Shown in pieces: positions 7,556 to 16,900 of a stretch of 64,000 bases of DNA (within the stretch, counting starts at the first letter, position 1; each line of letters starts with the position of its first letter). Position numbers and translations under genes: made by a program. Source of the DNA: Lachnospiraceae bacterium (lineage in GTDB: Bacteria; Bacillota; Clostridia; Lachnospirales; Anaerotignaceae); the NCBI GenBank assembly GCA_003543235.1, contig DPJA01000038.1:378231-442230 (forward strand). The letters run 5' to 3'. The notes below the pieces were generated by a model, which saw nothing but the letters and a program-made list of their open reading frames with translations, ran no database searches and had not been told where the DNA came from.

Positions 7556-8569
7556 ATGATTATAGTAATGAAACCGACATCAACCGAGGCAGATGTAAAA
7601 AATATTGTTAACAAACTTGAAGAGTGTGGTCTTAAGGCTCACCTTTCAAAAGGTGAATCCATAACCATAATTGGCGTTGTTGGGGATAAACATATTTTTC
7701 TTGAAAAAAATCCACAGCTTATGCCAGGGGTTGAAAAACTTGTTCATGTGAGTGAAAGCTATAAACTTTCAAATAAAAAATTCCATCCTGAACCAACAGT
7801 TATTGATATTGACGGAGTAAAAATTGGCGGAGATAATTTTGTTATTATGGCAGGTCCTTGTGCCGTTGAAAGTGAACAGCAGATGTTTGAAACTGCCGAA
7901 GCCGTTTTAGCAGGTGGTGCACAAATACTTCGTGGCGGTGCATATAAACCACGTACCTCTCCATACTCTTTTCAGGGACTTGAGGTTGATGGACTTAAAT
8001 ACATGGCAAACGCACGTAAAAAATATGGTTTAAAAATAATAAGTGAAGTAACAAGCAATGCTGCTATTGAAGCTGCAAAGGGTTATGTTGATATTATTCA
8101 GATTGGTGCAAGAAATATGCAAAATTTTGAGCTTTTAAAAACAGCGGGAAAAACAAATATACCTGTTATGCTTAAAAGAGGAATTAGTGCAACTATTGAT
8201 GAATGGCTTAATGCAGCAGAATATATTATGAGCGAGGGCAACCAAAATGTAATACTTTGTGAACGTGGCATACGTACCTATGAAACAAGCACCAGAAACA
8301 CCCTTGACCTTAGTGCAATACCTGTAGTCAAATCAAAAAGCCACTTGCCAATTATAGTTGACCCAAGCCATGCAACAGGTGTACGTGAATATGTTGCTCC
8401 CCTTGCTAAGGCTGCAATTGCCGCTGGTGCAGACGGACTTATGATTGAGGTTCATCCAAACCCTGCCATTGCACTTTCCGACGGTCCACAGTCACTTAAT
8501 CCAGAAGATTTCAAAAAACTTTGCGGTGAGCTTAGACCATTTATTGAGCTTATGGGAAGGAAGTTTTAA
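7556..8569 (+). CDS. aroF: 3-deoxy-7-phosphoheptulonate synthase (DAHP synthase)
   Basis: A 337-residue protein with a ferredoxin-like N-terminal regulatory domain (about 1-70) and a KDO8P/DAHP-type TIM barrel (about 85-335) containing MAGPCAVES, LRGGAYKPRTSPYSFQG and IVDPSHATG. It condenses phosphoenolpyruvate and erythrose 4-phosphate, the entry step of the shikimate pathway. The domain layout is that of the Thermotoga/Firmicutes AroAI-beta class. The ATG has GAGGAGG upstream. It is the first gene of an operon with tyrA (no gap), aroA and an SGNH hydrolase. Confidence 0.95.
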   Translation: MIIVMKPTSTEADVKNIVNKLEECGLKAHLSKGESITIIGVVGDKHIFLEKNPQLMPGVEKLVHVSESYKLSNKKFHPEPTVIDIDGVKIGGDNFVIMAGPCAVESEQQMFETAEAVLAGGAQILRGGAYKPRTSPYSFQGLEVDGLKYMANARKKYGLKIISEVTSNAAIEAAKGYVDIIQIGARNMQNFELLKTAGKTNIPVMLKRGISATIDEWLNAAEYIMSEGNQNVILCERGIRTYETSTRNTLDLSAIPVVKSKSHLPIIVDPSHATGVREYVAPLAKAAIAAGADGLMIEVHPNPAIALSDGPQSLNPEDFKKLCGELRPFIELMGRKF

Positions 8570-9667
8570 ATGTTTAACAAAGTAGGAATTATTGGTTTAG
8601 GCCTTATTGGAGGCTCTTTAGCTAAGGCACTTAAAAACCGTATACACACACAAACCATTGTTGCCGCCAACCGCAGTGAAGATGTGCTTATGGCGGCTTA
8701 TAACGAGGGAGTTATAGACCAATATGCAACGGATGTAACCGATATTTTTTGCGGCTGCGATGTTGTTTTTATCTGCACACCAGTAGATAAAATTTTTTCC
8801 TATGCACAAAAGCTTACAAAATATGTTTCTGCCAACTGCATTGTATCAGATGTTGGCAGTACAAAAGGTAATATTTATGACCAAATGAAGTCCCTTGGCA
8901 ACAAATTTCTGTTTATTGGTGGTCATCCTATGACAGGCTCTGAAAAATTTCGTTATAATGCCGCTAAGGAGCATTTGTTTGAAAACGCCTACTATATCAT
9001 TACACCAGATGATAACGTGCCACAAGCCACTATTGATGAGTTTGAACAGGCAATTTCCAACCTTGGTGCAATACCCATTGTGGTTTCACCATACCAGCAC
9101 GATTATATTGTTGCCTCAATAAGTCACGTTCCCCACATTGTTGCATCGGCACTTTGCAACAGTGTAAAGGCTTTGGATACAGAAAAAAAACATATGCAGC
9201 TTTTGGCAGCCGGAGGATTTAAGGATATAACCCGAATTGCCTCATCAAGCCCCGATATGTGGTCAAGCATATGCTTTGACAACAAAAAAGAAATTGTAAA
9301 TGCACTTGATAATTTAACAAACGTAATTGCTGGAATTAAAGCATCTATTTTAGCCAATGATAGCACAGCTGTATATAATTATTTTGACAACGCAAGACTC
9401 TATAGAGATGAATTTTCCAATGTTACCCCAGGAAGTTTTGTTAAGCGTTACGAAATTGTTATTGATGTTCTTGATAAACCTGGTTCAATTGCAATTATTG
9501 CCGTACTATTTTCCAGCAACAATATCAATATTAAAAATATGAGCATTGTTAACAGCCGTGAACACGAATGTGGTGTTTTACAGATAGCCTTTGACAGTGA
9601 GCAACAGCGACAAAAAAGCGTTACACTATTAAGAGATATGAATTATGAGGTACACATCAAAATTTGA
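8570..9667 (+). CDS. tyrA: Prephenate dehydrogenase with ACT domain
   Basis: A 365-residue protein with the Rossmann motif GLGLIGGS (residues 9-16), the GGHPMTGSE segment of the TyrA family, helical dimer domain, and a C-terminal ACT domain (about 295-365). It converts prephenate to 4-hydroxyphenylpyruvate in tyrosine synthesis; the ACT domain suggests tyrosine feedback control. It starts on the base after the DAHP synthase stop and is therefore translationally coupled. Confidence 0.95.
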   Translation: MFNKVGIIGLGLIGGSLAKALKNRIHTQTIVAANRSEDVLMAAYNEGVIDQYATDVTDIFCGCDVVFICTPVDKIFSYAQKLTKYVSANCIVSDVGSTKGNIYDQMKSLGNKFLFIGGHPMTGSEKFRYNAAKEHLFENAYYIITPDDNVPQATIDEFEQAISNLGAIPIVVSPYQHDYIVASISHVPHIVASALCNSVKALDTEKKHMQLLAAGGFKDITRIASSSPDMWSSICFDNKKEIVNALDNLTNVIAGIKASILANDSTAVYNYFDNARLYRDEFSNVTPGSFVKRYEIVIDVLDKPGSIAIIAVLFSSNNINIKNMSIVNSREHECGVLQIAFDSEQQRQKSVTLLRDMNYEVHIKI

Positions 9668-9685
9668 TAGTTTTTATTCCTAAAG

Positions 9686-9713
9686 AACAAGGCTAATACT
9701 TAGCTTGTTTTTT
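9686..9713 (+). terminator. Intercistronic terminator-like hairpin between tyrA and aroA
   Basis: AACAAG-G-CTAA pairs with TTAG-CTTGTT around a three-base loop, with one bulged G, and is followed by TTTT. It lies 36 bases before the aroA start with no clear promoter in between, so it may reduce rather than end transcription into aroA. Confidence 0.6.
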
Positions 9714-9748
9714 GCGTTCTTAAAAAATTGCATTGAAAGGTGATAATT

Positions 9749-11032
9749 ATGAACAAAACATTAAAATCCAAAGACCATTTGAATGGGAATTTTTCAGTAC
9801 CTGGAGATAAATCCATAAGCCACCGTGCAGTTATGTTTGGTTCTATAGCCAACGGAACTACAACGGTGCATGGCTTTCTTACAGGTGAGGACTGCCTTTC
9901 CACCATATCCTGTTTTAAAAAACTTGGGATAGACATAAAGGTTAACGGCACAGATGTTACAGTGCATGGCAAAGGTCTGCATGGGCTTTCTGCACCAACT
10001 GAAATTCTTGATGTAGGTAACAGTGGTACTACCATGCGTCTTATTAGTGGCTTGCTTTGTGGACAGAATTTTAACTGCACTCTTACAGGAGATGCCTCAA
10101 TTCAAAAAAGACCCATGGGACGAGTAAGCCTTCCTCTTAGCAAAATGGGTGCAAAAATAGATGGACGAAATGAAAATGGCAAGCTTTTAGCACCTTTGCA
10201 AATTCAAGGCAATAGTCTTAATGCCATTACCTATACCTTGCCTGTCGCAAGTGCACAGGTGAAAAGTTCCATTATTTTGGCTGGTCTTTACGCTGAAGGC
10301 ACAACAACAATCATTGAACCCGAAGCAACACGTGACCATACTGAAATTATGCTAAACTATCTTGGGGCAAATATTGAACATAATGGTACAGAAATAATTT
10401 GTCATCCTGTAAAAGAGCTTTACGGCAAGGAAATTTTTGTTCCAGGCGATATATCTTCTGCCGCATATTTTATGGTTGCAGGTGTAATATGCCAAAATTC
10501 ACAAATAACTATTAAAAATGTTGGTATAAATCCAACACGTATAGGTATAATTACTGTACTTGAAAATATGGGTGCCGAAATTACACTTATAAACAAAAAA
10601 AATGTGTGTGGCGAAGAAACTGCCGATATATGTGTTAAAACTTCAAAGCTGAAAGGTACTATTATTGAAGGTGATATTATACCAAAGCTTATTGATGAAA
10701 TACCTGTAATTGCCGTTGCTGCTGCTATGGCAGATGGTAAAACCATTGTTAAAGATGCACAGGAATTGAAAGTAAAAGAAAGTAATCGCATAAAAACTGT
10801 TGTATGCGAGCTTAAAAAAATGGGCATAGATATAGAAGAAACTGATGACGGCATGGTTATTAACGGCGGAAAAGGAATAAAAGGTACAGTATGTGAAAGC
10901 TATGACGACCACCGAATTGCAATGAGCCTTGCTGTTGCTGCACTTGTAGCAGATGGTGAAACTACAATAACTGATACTCAATGTGTAGACATATCTTTTC
11001 CAAACTTTTTTGAATTCATAGAAAGGCTGTGA
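9749..11032 (+). CDS. aroA: 3-phosphoshikimate 1-carboxyvinyltransferase (EPSP synthase)
   Basis: A 427-residue EPSP synthase with PGDKSISHRAVMFGS near the N-terminus, LDVGNSGTTMRLI, and the C-terminal KESNRI and YDDHRIAMS motifs. It transfers enolpyruvyl from phosphoenolpyruvate to shikimate 3-phosphate. The frame opens at a GTG at 9740, but that GTG is part of the AAAGGTGAT ribosome binding site, so the ATG at 9749 is chosen. GTT-rich spacing and neighbours place it in the aromatic operon. Confidence 0.96.
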   Translation: MNKTLKSKDHLNGNFSVPGDKSISHRAVMFGSIANGTTTVHGFLTGEDCLSTISCFKKLGIDIKVNGTDVTVHGKGLHGLSAPTEILDVGNSGTTMRLISGLLCGQNFNCTLTGDASIQKRPMGRVSLPLSKMGAKIDGRNENGKLLAPLQIQGNSLNAITYTLPVASAQVKSSIILAGLYAEGTTTIIEPEATRDHTEIMLNYLGANIEHNGTEIICHPVKELYGKEIFVPGDISSAAYFMVAGVICQNSQITIKNVGINPTRIGIITVLENMGAEITLINKKNVCGEETADICVKTSKLKGTIIEGDIIPKLIDEIPVIAVAAAMADGKTIVKDAQELKVKESNRIKTVVCELKKMGIDIEETDDGMVINGGKGIKGTVCESYDDHRIAMSLAVAALVADGETTITDTQCVDISFPNFFEFIERL

Positions 11033-11036
11033 TAAA

Positions 11037-11612
11037 ATGAAGCTTTTGCTTTTTGGTGACAGCCTTACCTTTGGTTATGGCGTTTGGGAAAAGGACAACA
11101 TTGAAAACCTTATAAAATCTGCTCACCCACAATGGCAAGTTATAAATAAAGGAGTAAACGGAGATACAACACGAGAAGCATTAGATAGGTTTGAAGCAGA
11201 TGTTTTGAGCAACAATCCTGATGCAGTTACTTTTTTATTTGGCACTAACGACTCTGCCATGGGCGATGGCCCTTACCGCACTGTTTATGAATATAACCTT
11301 AATATGGAAATAATGACAGAACATCTTTTGCTTAAAAATAAAAATGTTAAAATAATTTATATCACTCCTCCGCCTGTAGACGAAACAGTGTTTATGCCTT
11401 GGACTTATAACGACCGCCTTGCACCATACTGCGATGAATGCCGTAAGCTGGCAGAAAAATATAATTGCATTTTGATAGATTTTAACAGCTACCTTACAAT
11501 TTTAGCTAAAAATAATATCAACGAATATTTACAAGAAGATGGATGTCATTTATCTGAAAAAGGATACTTGGCATTTTTTGACTGCCTTGAATCGACTTTA
11601 AAATCACTATGA
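11037..11612 (+). CDS. SGNH/GDSL-family hydrolase
   Basis: A 191-residue protein with all four SGNH blocks: FGDSLTFG (Ser nucleophile), NKGVNGDTT (Gly), FGTNDS (Asn) and DGCHLSEKG (catalytic Asp/His). It is probably an esterase, lipase-like acylhydrolase or thioesterase; the substrate cannot be read from sequence. There is no signal peptide, so it is cytoplasmic. It begins four bases after the aroA stop and appears to be the last gene of the aromatic operon, ending at a strong hairpin. Confidence 0.88.
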   Translation: MKLLLFGDSLTFGYGVWEKDNIENLIKSAHPQWQVINKGVNGDTTREALDRFEADVLSNNPDAVTFLFGTNDSAMGDGPYRTVYEYNLNMEIMTEHLLLKNKNVKIIYITPPPVDETVFMPWTYNDRLAPYCDECRKLAEKYNCILIDFNSYLTILAKNNINEYLQEDGCHLSEKGYLAFFDCLESTLKSL

Positions 11613-11620
11613 TTTAAAAT

Positions 11621-11657
11621 AAGTACACTTTTATTCTTAAAAATGAAAAGTGTACTT
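11621..11657. terminator. Bidirectional terminator hairpin
   Basis: A perfect 12-bp inverted repeat AAGTACACTTTT/AAAAGTGTACTT with a 13-base loop, followed by TTTC on the plus strand and by an AT-rich run on the minus strand. It lies between the convergent aro operon and the YbjQ-type gene and could serve both. Confidence 0.8.
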
Positions 11658-11800
11658 TTCTATGCTCATCAGTTTTGCAGCCCCAAAACGGAAAGAATAA
11701 ATAACATTATTTCTACAACAAAACAAAAAAAGCTGACGCTAATTAATGTTACTGTCAACCTTTTAGTTTATTTAATATATATATACAATTTTTTTGCATT

Positions 11801-12301
11801 TTATATTTTTTCAATATTAACACACGTACCATTTGCAACTACTGCAATCATATCACTAGAAAAATTAAAATAATCAAAGTCAATACCTATAATTGCATTT
11901 GCACCATACGTAGAAGCTTTTATTTTAAGACGTATCATAGCCTTTTCCTTAACTTCTTCTAATTTTTTTGTATATCCAGTTGCCTCTACGCCAAAAAAAT
12001 CTGCAAAACCTGCATTTAATTCAGAAAGCATACCTGTACCAATAACAGATTGGCCACTTATAACCTGCAAATAATCAGTTATCCTATATCCTTCAAATGA
12101 TATTCCTGTTGTTAATTTAAGACTTGATAAATTCTTAATACTTTTATAATATTCGTCTAATTGATGCTTCTCTTGTGCTTTTCTATTTTCTTCTTGTAAA
12201 TCCTCAACACTCTTTGTTTCAATAATCTGACCACAGCTATAACACACTTTCATTTCCAACATTTCATCGTTAAGTAAGCAATTGCAATTTGGACAATTCA
12301 C
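11801..12301 (-). CDS. YbjQ-family protein with N-terminal zinc ribbon
   Basis: A 166-residue protein. Residues 1-31 form a zinc ribbon-like CPNC...CYSCG pair, about 32-65 is a charged helical linker, and about 66-166 is a YbjQ (DUF74) domain with VISGQSVIGTGMLSE, a long ARxK-type helix and YGANAIIGIDFDYF. YbjQ proteins are pentameric, sometimes called heavy-metal-binding, with no settled function. The family is usually about 105 residues; the ribbon is an added domain. Translation opens with GTG at 12301 after GGAGGG. It appears monocistronic behind the promoter at 12346-12374. Confidence 0.85.
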   Translation of the reverse strand: MNCPNCNCLLNDEMLEMKVCYSCGQIIETKSVEDLQEENRKAQEKHQLDEYYKSIKNLSSLKLTTGISFEGYRITDYLQVISGQSVIGTGMLSELNAGFADFFGVEATGYTKKLEEVKEKAMIRLKIKASTYGANAIIGIDFDYFNFSSDMIAVVANGTCVNIEKI

Positions 12302-12345
12302 AAAATCCCTCCAATTAAAACAATAATTAATTTATCATATCATAA

Positions 12346-12374
12346 ATTATAACAAAATAATACTACAAATACAA
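12346..12374 (-). promoter_or_regulatory. SigmaA-type promoter of the YbjQ-type gene
   Basis: TTGTAT (12369-12374) and TATAAT (12346-12351) are separated by 17 bases on the minus strand, 45 bases before the GTG start. Confidence 0.75.
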
Positions 12375-12488
12375 TTATTACATTCACCATTATATTATTG
12401 TACTATCTTCTTTCTTACAATCCATAAGTTTACATTCTCTATCAAGTAGCTGTACTTTAAATATTCCTCTACACCTGTTGTAAAATCA

Positions 12489-12531
12489 TAAAAAACACTT
12501 CCCTTCTGAATAATTCTCAAAAGAAAAGTGT
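12489..12531 (-). terminator. Rho-independent terminator downstream of gap
   Basis: A 15-bp stem with several G-U pairs (12495-12509 with 12517-12531) closes a seven-base loop and is followed on the minus strand by TTTTTTA. It lies about 90 bases after the gap stop codon. Confidence 0.75.
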
Positions 12532-12620
12532 CCTTTATGGCAAAATACTTATCATACTAAATCAGCAATTCAAAAAAAATCTATTTTTTATATTCTTAAA
12601 ATGCTTGTTTCGCAAGAATT

Positions 12621-13628
12621 TTACTGTGCATCTACCTTAGCCATGTGCATAACAAGGTCAACTACCTTATTGCTGTAGCCCCACTCATTGTCATACCAGC
12701 TAATTAATTTTACAAAATTGTCGTTAAGTGCAATACCTGCGGAGGCATCAAAAATTGATGTTCTTGAATCGCCAAGGAAATCGCTTGAAACTACAGCATC
12801 CTCAGTGTATCCAAGTATGCCTTTAAGCGGGCCATCTGCTGCTGCCTTAATAGCTTTTTTAATATCTTCATAAGTAGCTTTTTTCTCAAGTCTGCAAGTA
12901 AGGTCTACAACAGAAACGTCGATTGTAGGTACACGGAAACTCATACCTGTAAGTTTGCCATTAAGTTCAGGAATAACTTTACCAACAGCCTTTGCAGCAC
13001 CTGTTGATGATGGAATAATGTTAGCAGAAGCTGCACGTCCGCCTCTCCAATCCTTCTTTGAAGGTCCATCTACAGTTTTCTGTGTAGCTGTTGTTGAATG
13101 TACAGTTGTCATAAGACCCTCAACAATACCAAAGTTATCATTAATAACCTTTGTTAAAGGAGCAAGGCAGTTTGTTGTGCATGAAGCATTTGATACAATA
13201 GTCATATCTTTGCTATATTTGTCATTGTTAACGCCCATAACAAACATTGGTGCATCAGCAGAAGGAGCTGAAATAACAACCTTTTTTGCTCCGCCTATTA
13301 AATGAGCTTGTGCTTTTCCCATATCTGTAAAAGCACCTGTAGCTTCAACAACATACTCAGCACCAGCACTTTCCCATGGAATAGTAGCTGGGTCCATGCA
13401 AGCAAATACAGTTATTTCGTTGCCGTTTACTACAAGCTTGTCACCCTTTACAGAAATTTCGCCTTTAAACATTCCCTGTGCTGAATCGTATTTCATCATA
13501 TAAACCATGTACTCAAGGTCTACAAATGGGTCATTCACAGCAACAACCTGAACGCCTTCTTTTTCCATAGAAGCACGAAGAACAAGCCTACCAATACGAC
13601 CAAAACCATTAATACCTACTTTTACCAT
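12621..13628 (-). CDS. gap: Type I glyceraldehyde-3-phosphate dehydrogenase
   Basis: A 335-residue GAPDH with the NAD-binding VGINGFGRIGR motif at the N-terminus, the catalytic cysteine in SNASCTTNCLAPL (Cys150) and the C-terminal SWYDNEWGYSNKVVDL. It oxidises and phosphorylates glyceraldehyde 3-phosphate in glycolysis. The frame is open from 13658, but GGGAGG lies directly ahead of the ATG at 13628, giving the normal MVKVGINGFG start. It appears monocistronic with its own terminator. Confidence 0.97.
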   Translation of the reverse strand: MVKVGINGFGRIGRLVLRASMEKEGVQVVAVNDPFVDLEYMVYMMKYDSAQGMFKGEISVKGDKLVVNGNEITVFACMDPATIPWESAGAEYVVEATGAFTDMGKAQAHLIGGAKKVVISAPSADAPMFVMGVNNDKYSKDMTIVSNASCTTNCLAPLTKVINDNFGIVEGLMTTVHSTTATQKTVDGPSKKDWRGGRAASANIIPSSTGAAKAVGKVIPELNGKLTGMSFRVPTIDVSVVDLTCRLEKKATYEDIKKAIKAAADGPLKGILGYTEDAVVSSDFLGDSRTSIFDASAGIALNDNFVKLISWYDNEWGYSNKVVDLVMHMAKVDAQ

Positions 13629-13712
13629 AAAAATACCTCCCATTGTTTTGTTTTTCACTTTTATGTAACCACAACTGCTAGCTTAAAAATCAAGATAATG
13701 CAGAAATTCACT

Positions 13713-13922
13713 TCAACTATTTATATAGCTGTGCAATTCCTTTAGGTGCATATCTTGTTTTTTAAGCACAATAAATAATAGGGTAACCGACATCATTATC
13801 GGTAAAACTGCCCATGCCGATTTTTAATAATCCTTGGAAGCTAAATTTACAATAGAGAATGCTAAAAGTGTTGCAGATACTGCTAATGACACAGCACTTA
13901 AAATTAAAGCTGTTACTTTCAT
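13713..13922 (-). pseudogene. Small two-helix membrane protein gene split by an in-frame TAA
   Basis: From the ATG at 13922, preceded by GGAGG, a 32-codon hydrophobic peptide (MKVTALILSAVSLAVSATLL at its start) ends at TAA (13824-13826). The same frame then stays open for 36 more codons to a TGA at 13713, encoding a second membrane helix (AWAVLPIMMSVTLLFIVL) and a basic tail. Together they make a plausible two-helix protein of about 69 residues. Either a nonsense mutation has recently inactivated it, or only the 32-residue peptide is made. I do not recognise a family. It lies 14 bases after the purL stop and upstream of gap. Confidence 0.55.
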
Positions 13923-13936
13923 CAATATGCCTCCTT

Positions 13937-16900
13937 CTATTTAAAATATTTTACTCCGGATTCAAAAATCTTTTGGTCTTTTTCGCCTAAAACATTCTTA
14001 TACAAACCGTTTCCAATTCTTTCAGAATGTCCCATTTTACCAAGTACACGTCCATCTGGGCTTGTTATACCTTCAATAGCCATCATAGACCCATTAGGGT
14101 TAAAACGGATATCATAGGTAGCATTGCCTTTACTGTCTACATACTGAGTGGCAACTTGACCATTGGCAATAAGCTCATCAAGCTTATTTTTTGGTGCTAT
14201 AAACCTGCCCTCACCATGAGAAACAGGTATAGTATGAATATCCCCTACACTTGTGCCCCATAACCATGGAGAAAGTGTTGAGGTTATTTTTGTGTTTACA
14301 AGCAAACTAACGTGTCTGCCAATATAATTGTGTGTAAGAGTAGGACTTTCTTCATCCAAATCTCTTATCTCTCCGTATGGAACAAGTCCAAGTTTAACAA
14401 GTGCTTGGAAACCGTTGCAAATACCAAGCATAAGCCCATCACGATTTTGAAGTAAATCCATAACGGCTTCTTTTATATAAGGATTACGGAATACCGCAGC
14501 AATAAATTTGCCTGAACCATCGGGTTCATCACCTGCACTAAAGCCACCTGGAATCATAATAATCTGGCTCTGTTTAATTTCTTGAACCATTTTTTCAATA
14601 GATTCTTCAAGTGCCTGAACACTCATATTTGCAACAACAAGGGTTTTTGCCTCAGCACCTGCTTTTTCAAAAGCCTTTGCAGAGTCATACTCACAGTTAT
14701 TGCCAGGGAAAACAGGAATGAATACCTTTGGTTTTGCAATTTTAATTGCAGGTTTTCCAAAATCTTTATTTTCAAATGTCTTAATTTCAGTGCTTCCTTC
14801 ACCATTAAATTTAACCTTTGTAGGGAATACTTTTTCCAAAGTACCCTCCCACTCTGGAAGCATTTCCTTAAGTGAAATTTCAATATCTTTAAGTTGAATT
14901 ACAGGCTCTTCAATTGTTTTACCTATAATTTTAGCATCAAGACCCATAAAATCTATTATCTTTGCATTTTTAATTTCAATCACAAATGACCCATAAACTG
15001 GCTTGAATAAATCAACATTTTCAATGTCATCTTCAAAAGCCATACCAATAGAATTACCAAATGTCATCTTACTTATAGCTTCTGCAATACCACCTGTTCT
15101 AACAGTGTGAGCAGATACGCAAATACCTTTTTGAATAAAGCTTGTTACAAGACCAAAAAGCTGTTTTAAATAATCAAAATCCGGTAAATCGTACTTGTCC
15201 CTTTTAGCAGGAAGATAAACAACTGTGTTTCCTACTGCCTTGAATTCAGGTGAAATTACGTTATCTACCTTCGTTGTATCAACTGCAAAGGAAACCAATG
15301 TAGGTGGAACAGAAATATCCATAAAAGTTCCACTCATGCTGTCCTTGCCACCAATAGCAGCAACGCCCATTTCCATCTGTGCCTTAAATGCACCTACAAG
15401 AGCCGCAAAAGGCTTGCCCCATTTTTCTGGGTCTGTACCAAGCTTTTCAAAATATTCCTGAAAGGTAAGCCTTATTTTGGAATATTCTCCGCCTGTAGCA
15501 ACTATTTTAGCCAAAGATTCAACAACTGCATAAATTGCCCCATGGAAAGGACTCCATTTGGAAATATTAGGATTGTAACCATAGCTCATAAGTGTTGTTG
15601 TATTTGTTTCGCCTTTAAGCAATGGAACTTTTGCTGCCATAGCCTCTGGTGGTGTAAGCTGATTTTTTCCGCCAAAAGGCATAAGCACAGTGCCTGCACC
15701 AATTGTAGCGTCAAAACGCTCCACAAGACCTTTCTGGCTTGAAACATTAATATTTGAAAGATTGTTTAACCATGCTTTTTTAATATTGCTTTCAATAAGC
15801 TTATCATCAACGCAAGTTGTATCAAAATAGCTTGCTTTTTTAGGTGAAGTTACCTTTATGTTTGTTTTTTGTGTTGCTCCGTTGGTGTCAAGAAAATCTC
15901 TGGAAATATCTACAATTGCATTATTTCTCCACTTCATTATAAGTCGTCTATCATCAGTAACCACAGCAACTGGCGTAGCCTCAAGGTTTTCTTCTGCAGC
16001 AAATTTAATAAATTTATCCAAATTTTCTTTCCTTACAACAACTGCCATTCTTTCCTGACTTTCAGAAATAGCAAGCTCTGTTCCGTCAAGACCTTCATAT
16101 TTTTTTGGCACTGCATCAAGGTCTATAACAAGGCTGTCTGCAAGCTCACCTATGGCAACAGAAACTCCGCCTGCACCAAAGTCGTTGCAACGCTTAATCA
16201 TAGTGCTTACTTCGGGATTTCTAAATAATCTTTGAAGTTTTCTTTCTGTAGGTGCATTACCTTTTTGAACCTCTGCACCACAGCTTTCGATGCTTTCCAG
16301 TGTATGCTCTTTAGATGAACCTGTAGCACCACCACAGCCATCACGACCTGTTCTTCCACCTGTAAGGATAATTATGTCCCCTTCTTCAGGAACTTCTCTT
16401 ACTACATGGTCTTTCTTAGCTGCTGCAATAACTGCACCAATCTCCATACGCTTTGCAACAAAGCCCTCGTCATAAATTTCAGCAACCTGCCCTGTAGAAA
16501 GACCAATCTGGTTACCATAAGAACTATATCCTCTTGCTGCTTCTGTTGTTATTTTTCGCTGTGGAAGCTTGCCAGGTATTGTATCTTCAACCTTAGCACG
16601 TGGGTCTGCACTGCCTGTTACACGCATTGCTTGATACACATAACTTCTTCCGCTAAGTGGGTCACGTATTGCACCACCAAGGCAAGTAGCCGCACCACCA
16701 AAAGGTTCAATCTCTGTTGGATGGTTATGTGTTTCGTTTTTAAACATAATAAGCCATTCTTCTTCAATGCCATCAATATCTACAGGAACAACTATTGAAC
16801 ACGCATTGATTTCCTCAGACTGGTCAAGGTTATCTAAAATTCCTTTCTTACGCAAAGTTTTCATGCCCATTACCGCAATGTCCATAAGGCAAATATCCTT

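Larger units (their letters stand above)
12302..12620. other. Intergenic region between YbjQ-type gene and gap
   Basis: This 319-base gap holds the YbjQ promoter (12346-12374) and the gap terminator (12489-12531). On the minus strand an open run of about 53 codons (around 12397-12555) lacks a start codon and a ribosome binding site and overlaps the terminator; it could be the tail of a decayed gene but is not long enough to exclude chance in such AT-rich DNA. Confidence 0.4.

Noticed and set aside
11643..11873. 76-codon plus-strand frame after the SGNH gene
   Set aside because: It begins inside the terminator hairpin, has no ribosome binding site and overlaps the 3' end of the YbjQ-type gene in antisense.
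12397..12555. Open minus-strand run of about 53 codons between gap and the YbjQ-type gene
   Set aside because: Protein-like composition, but no start codon, no ribosome binding site, and it overlaps the gap terminator. Runs of this length occur by chance in AT-rich DNA.
14623..14883. Long frames antisense or out of frame within purL, smc, glnN and ftsZ
   Set aside because: They lie inside long, well-supported genes with normal length and motifs, lack ribosome binding sites and have shadow-type composition.
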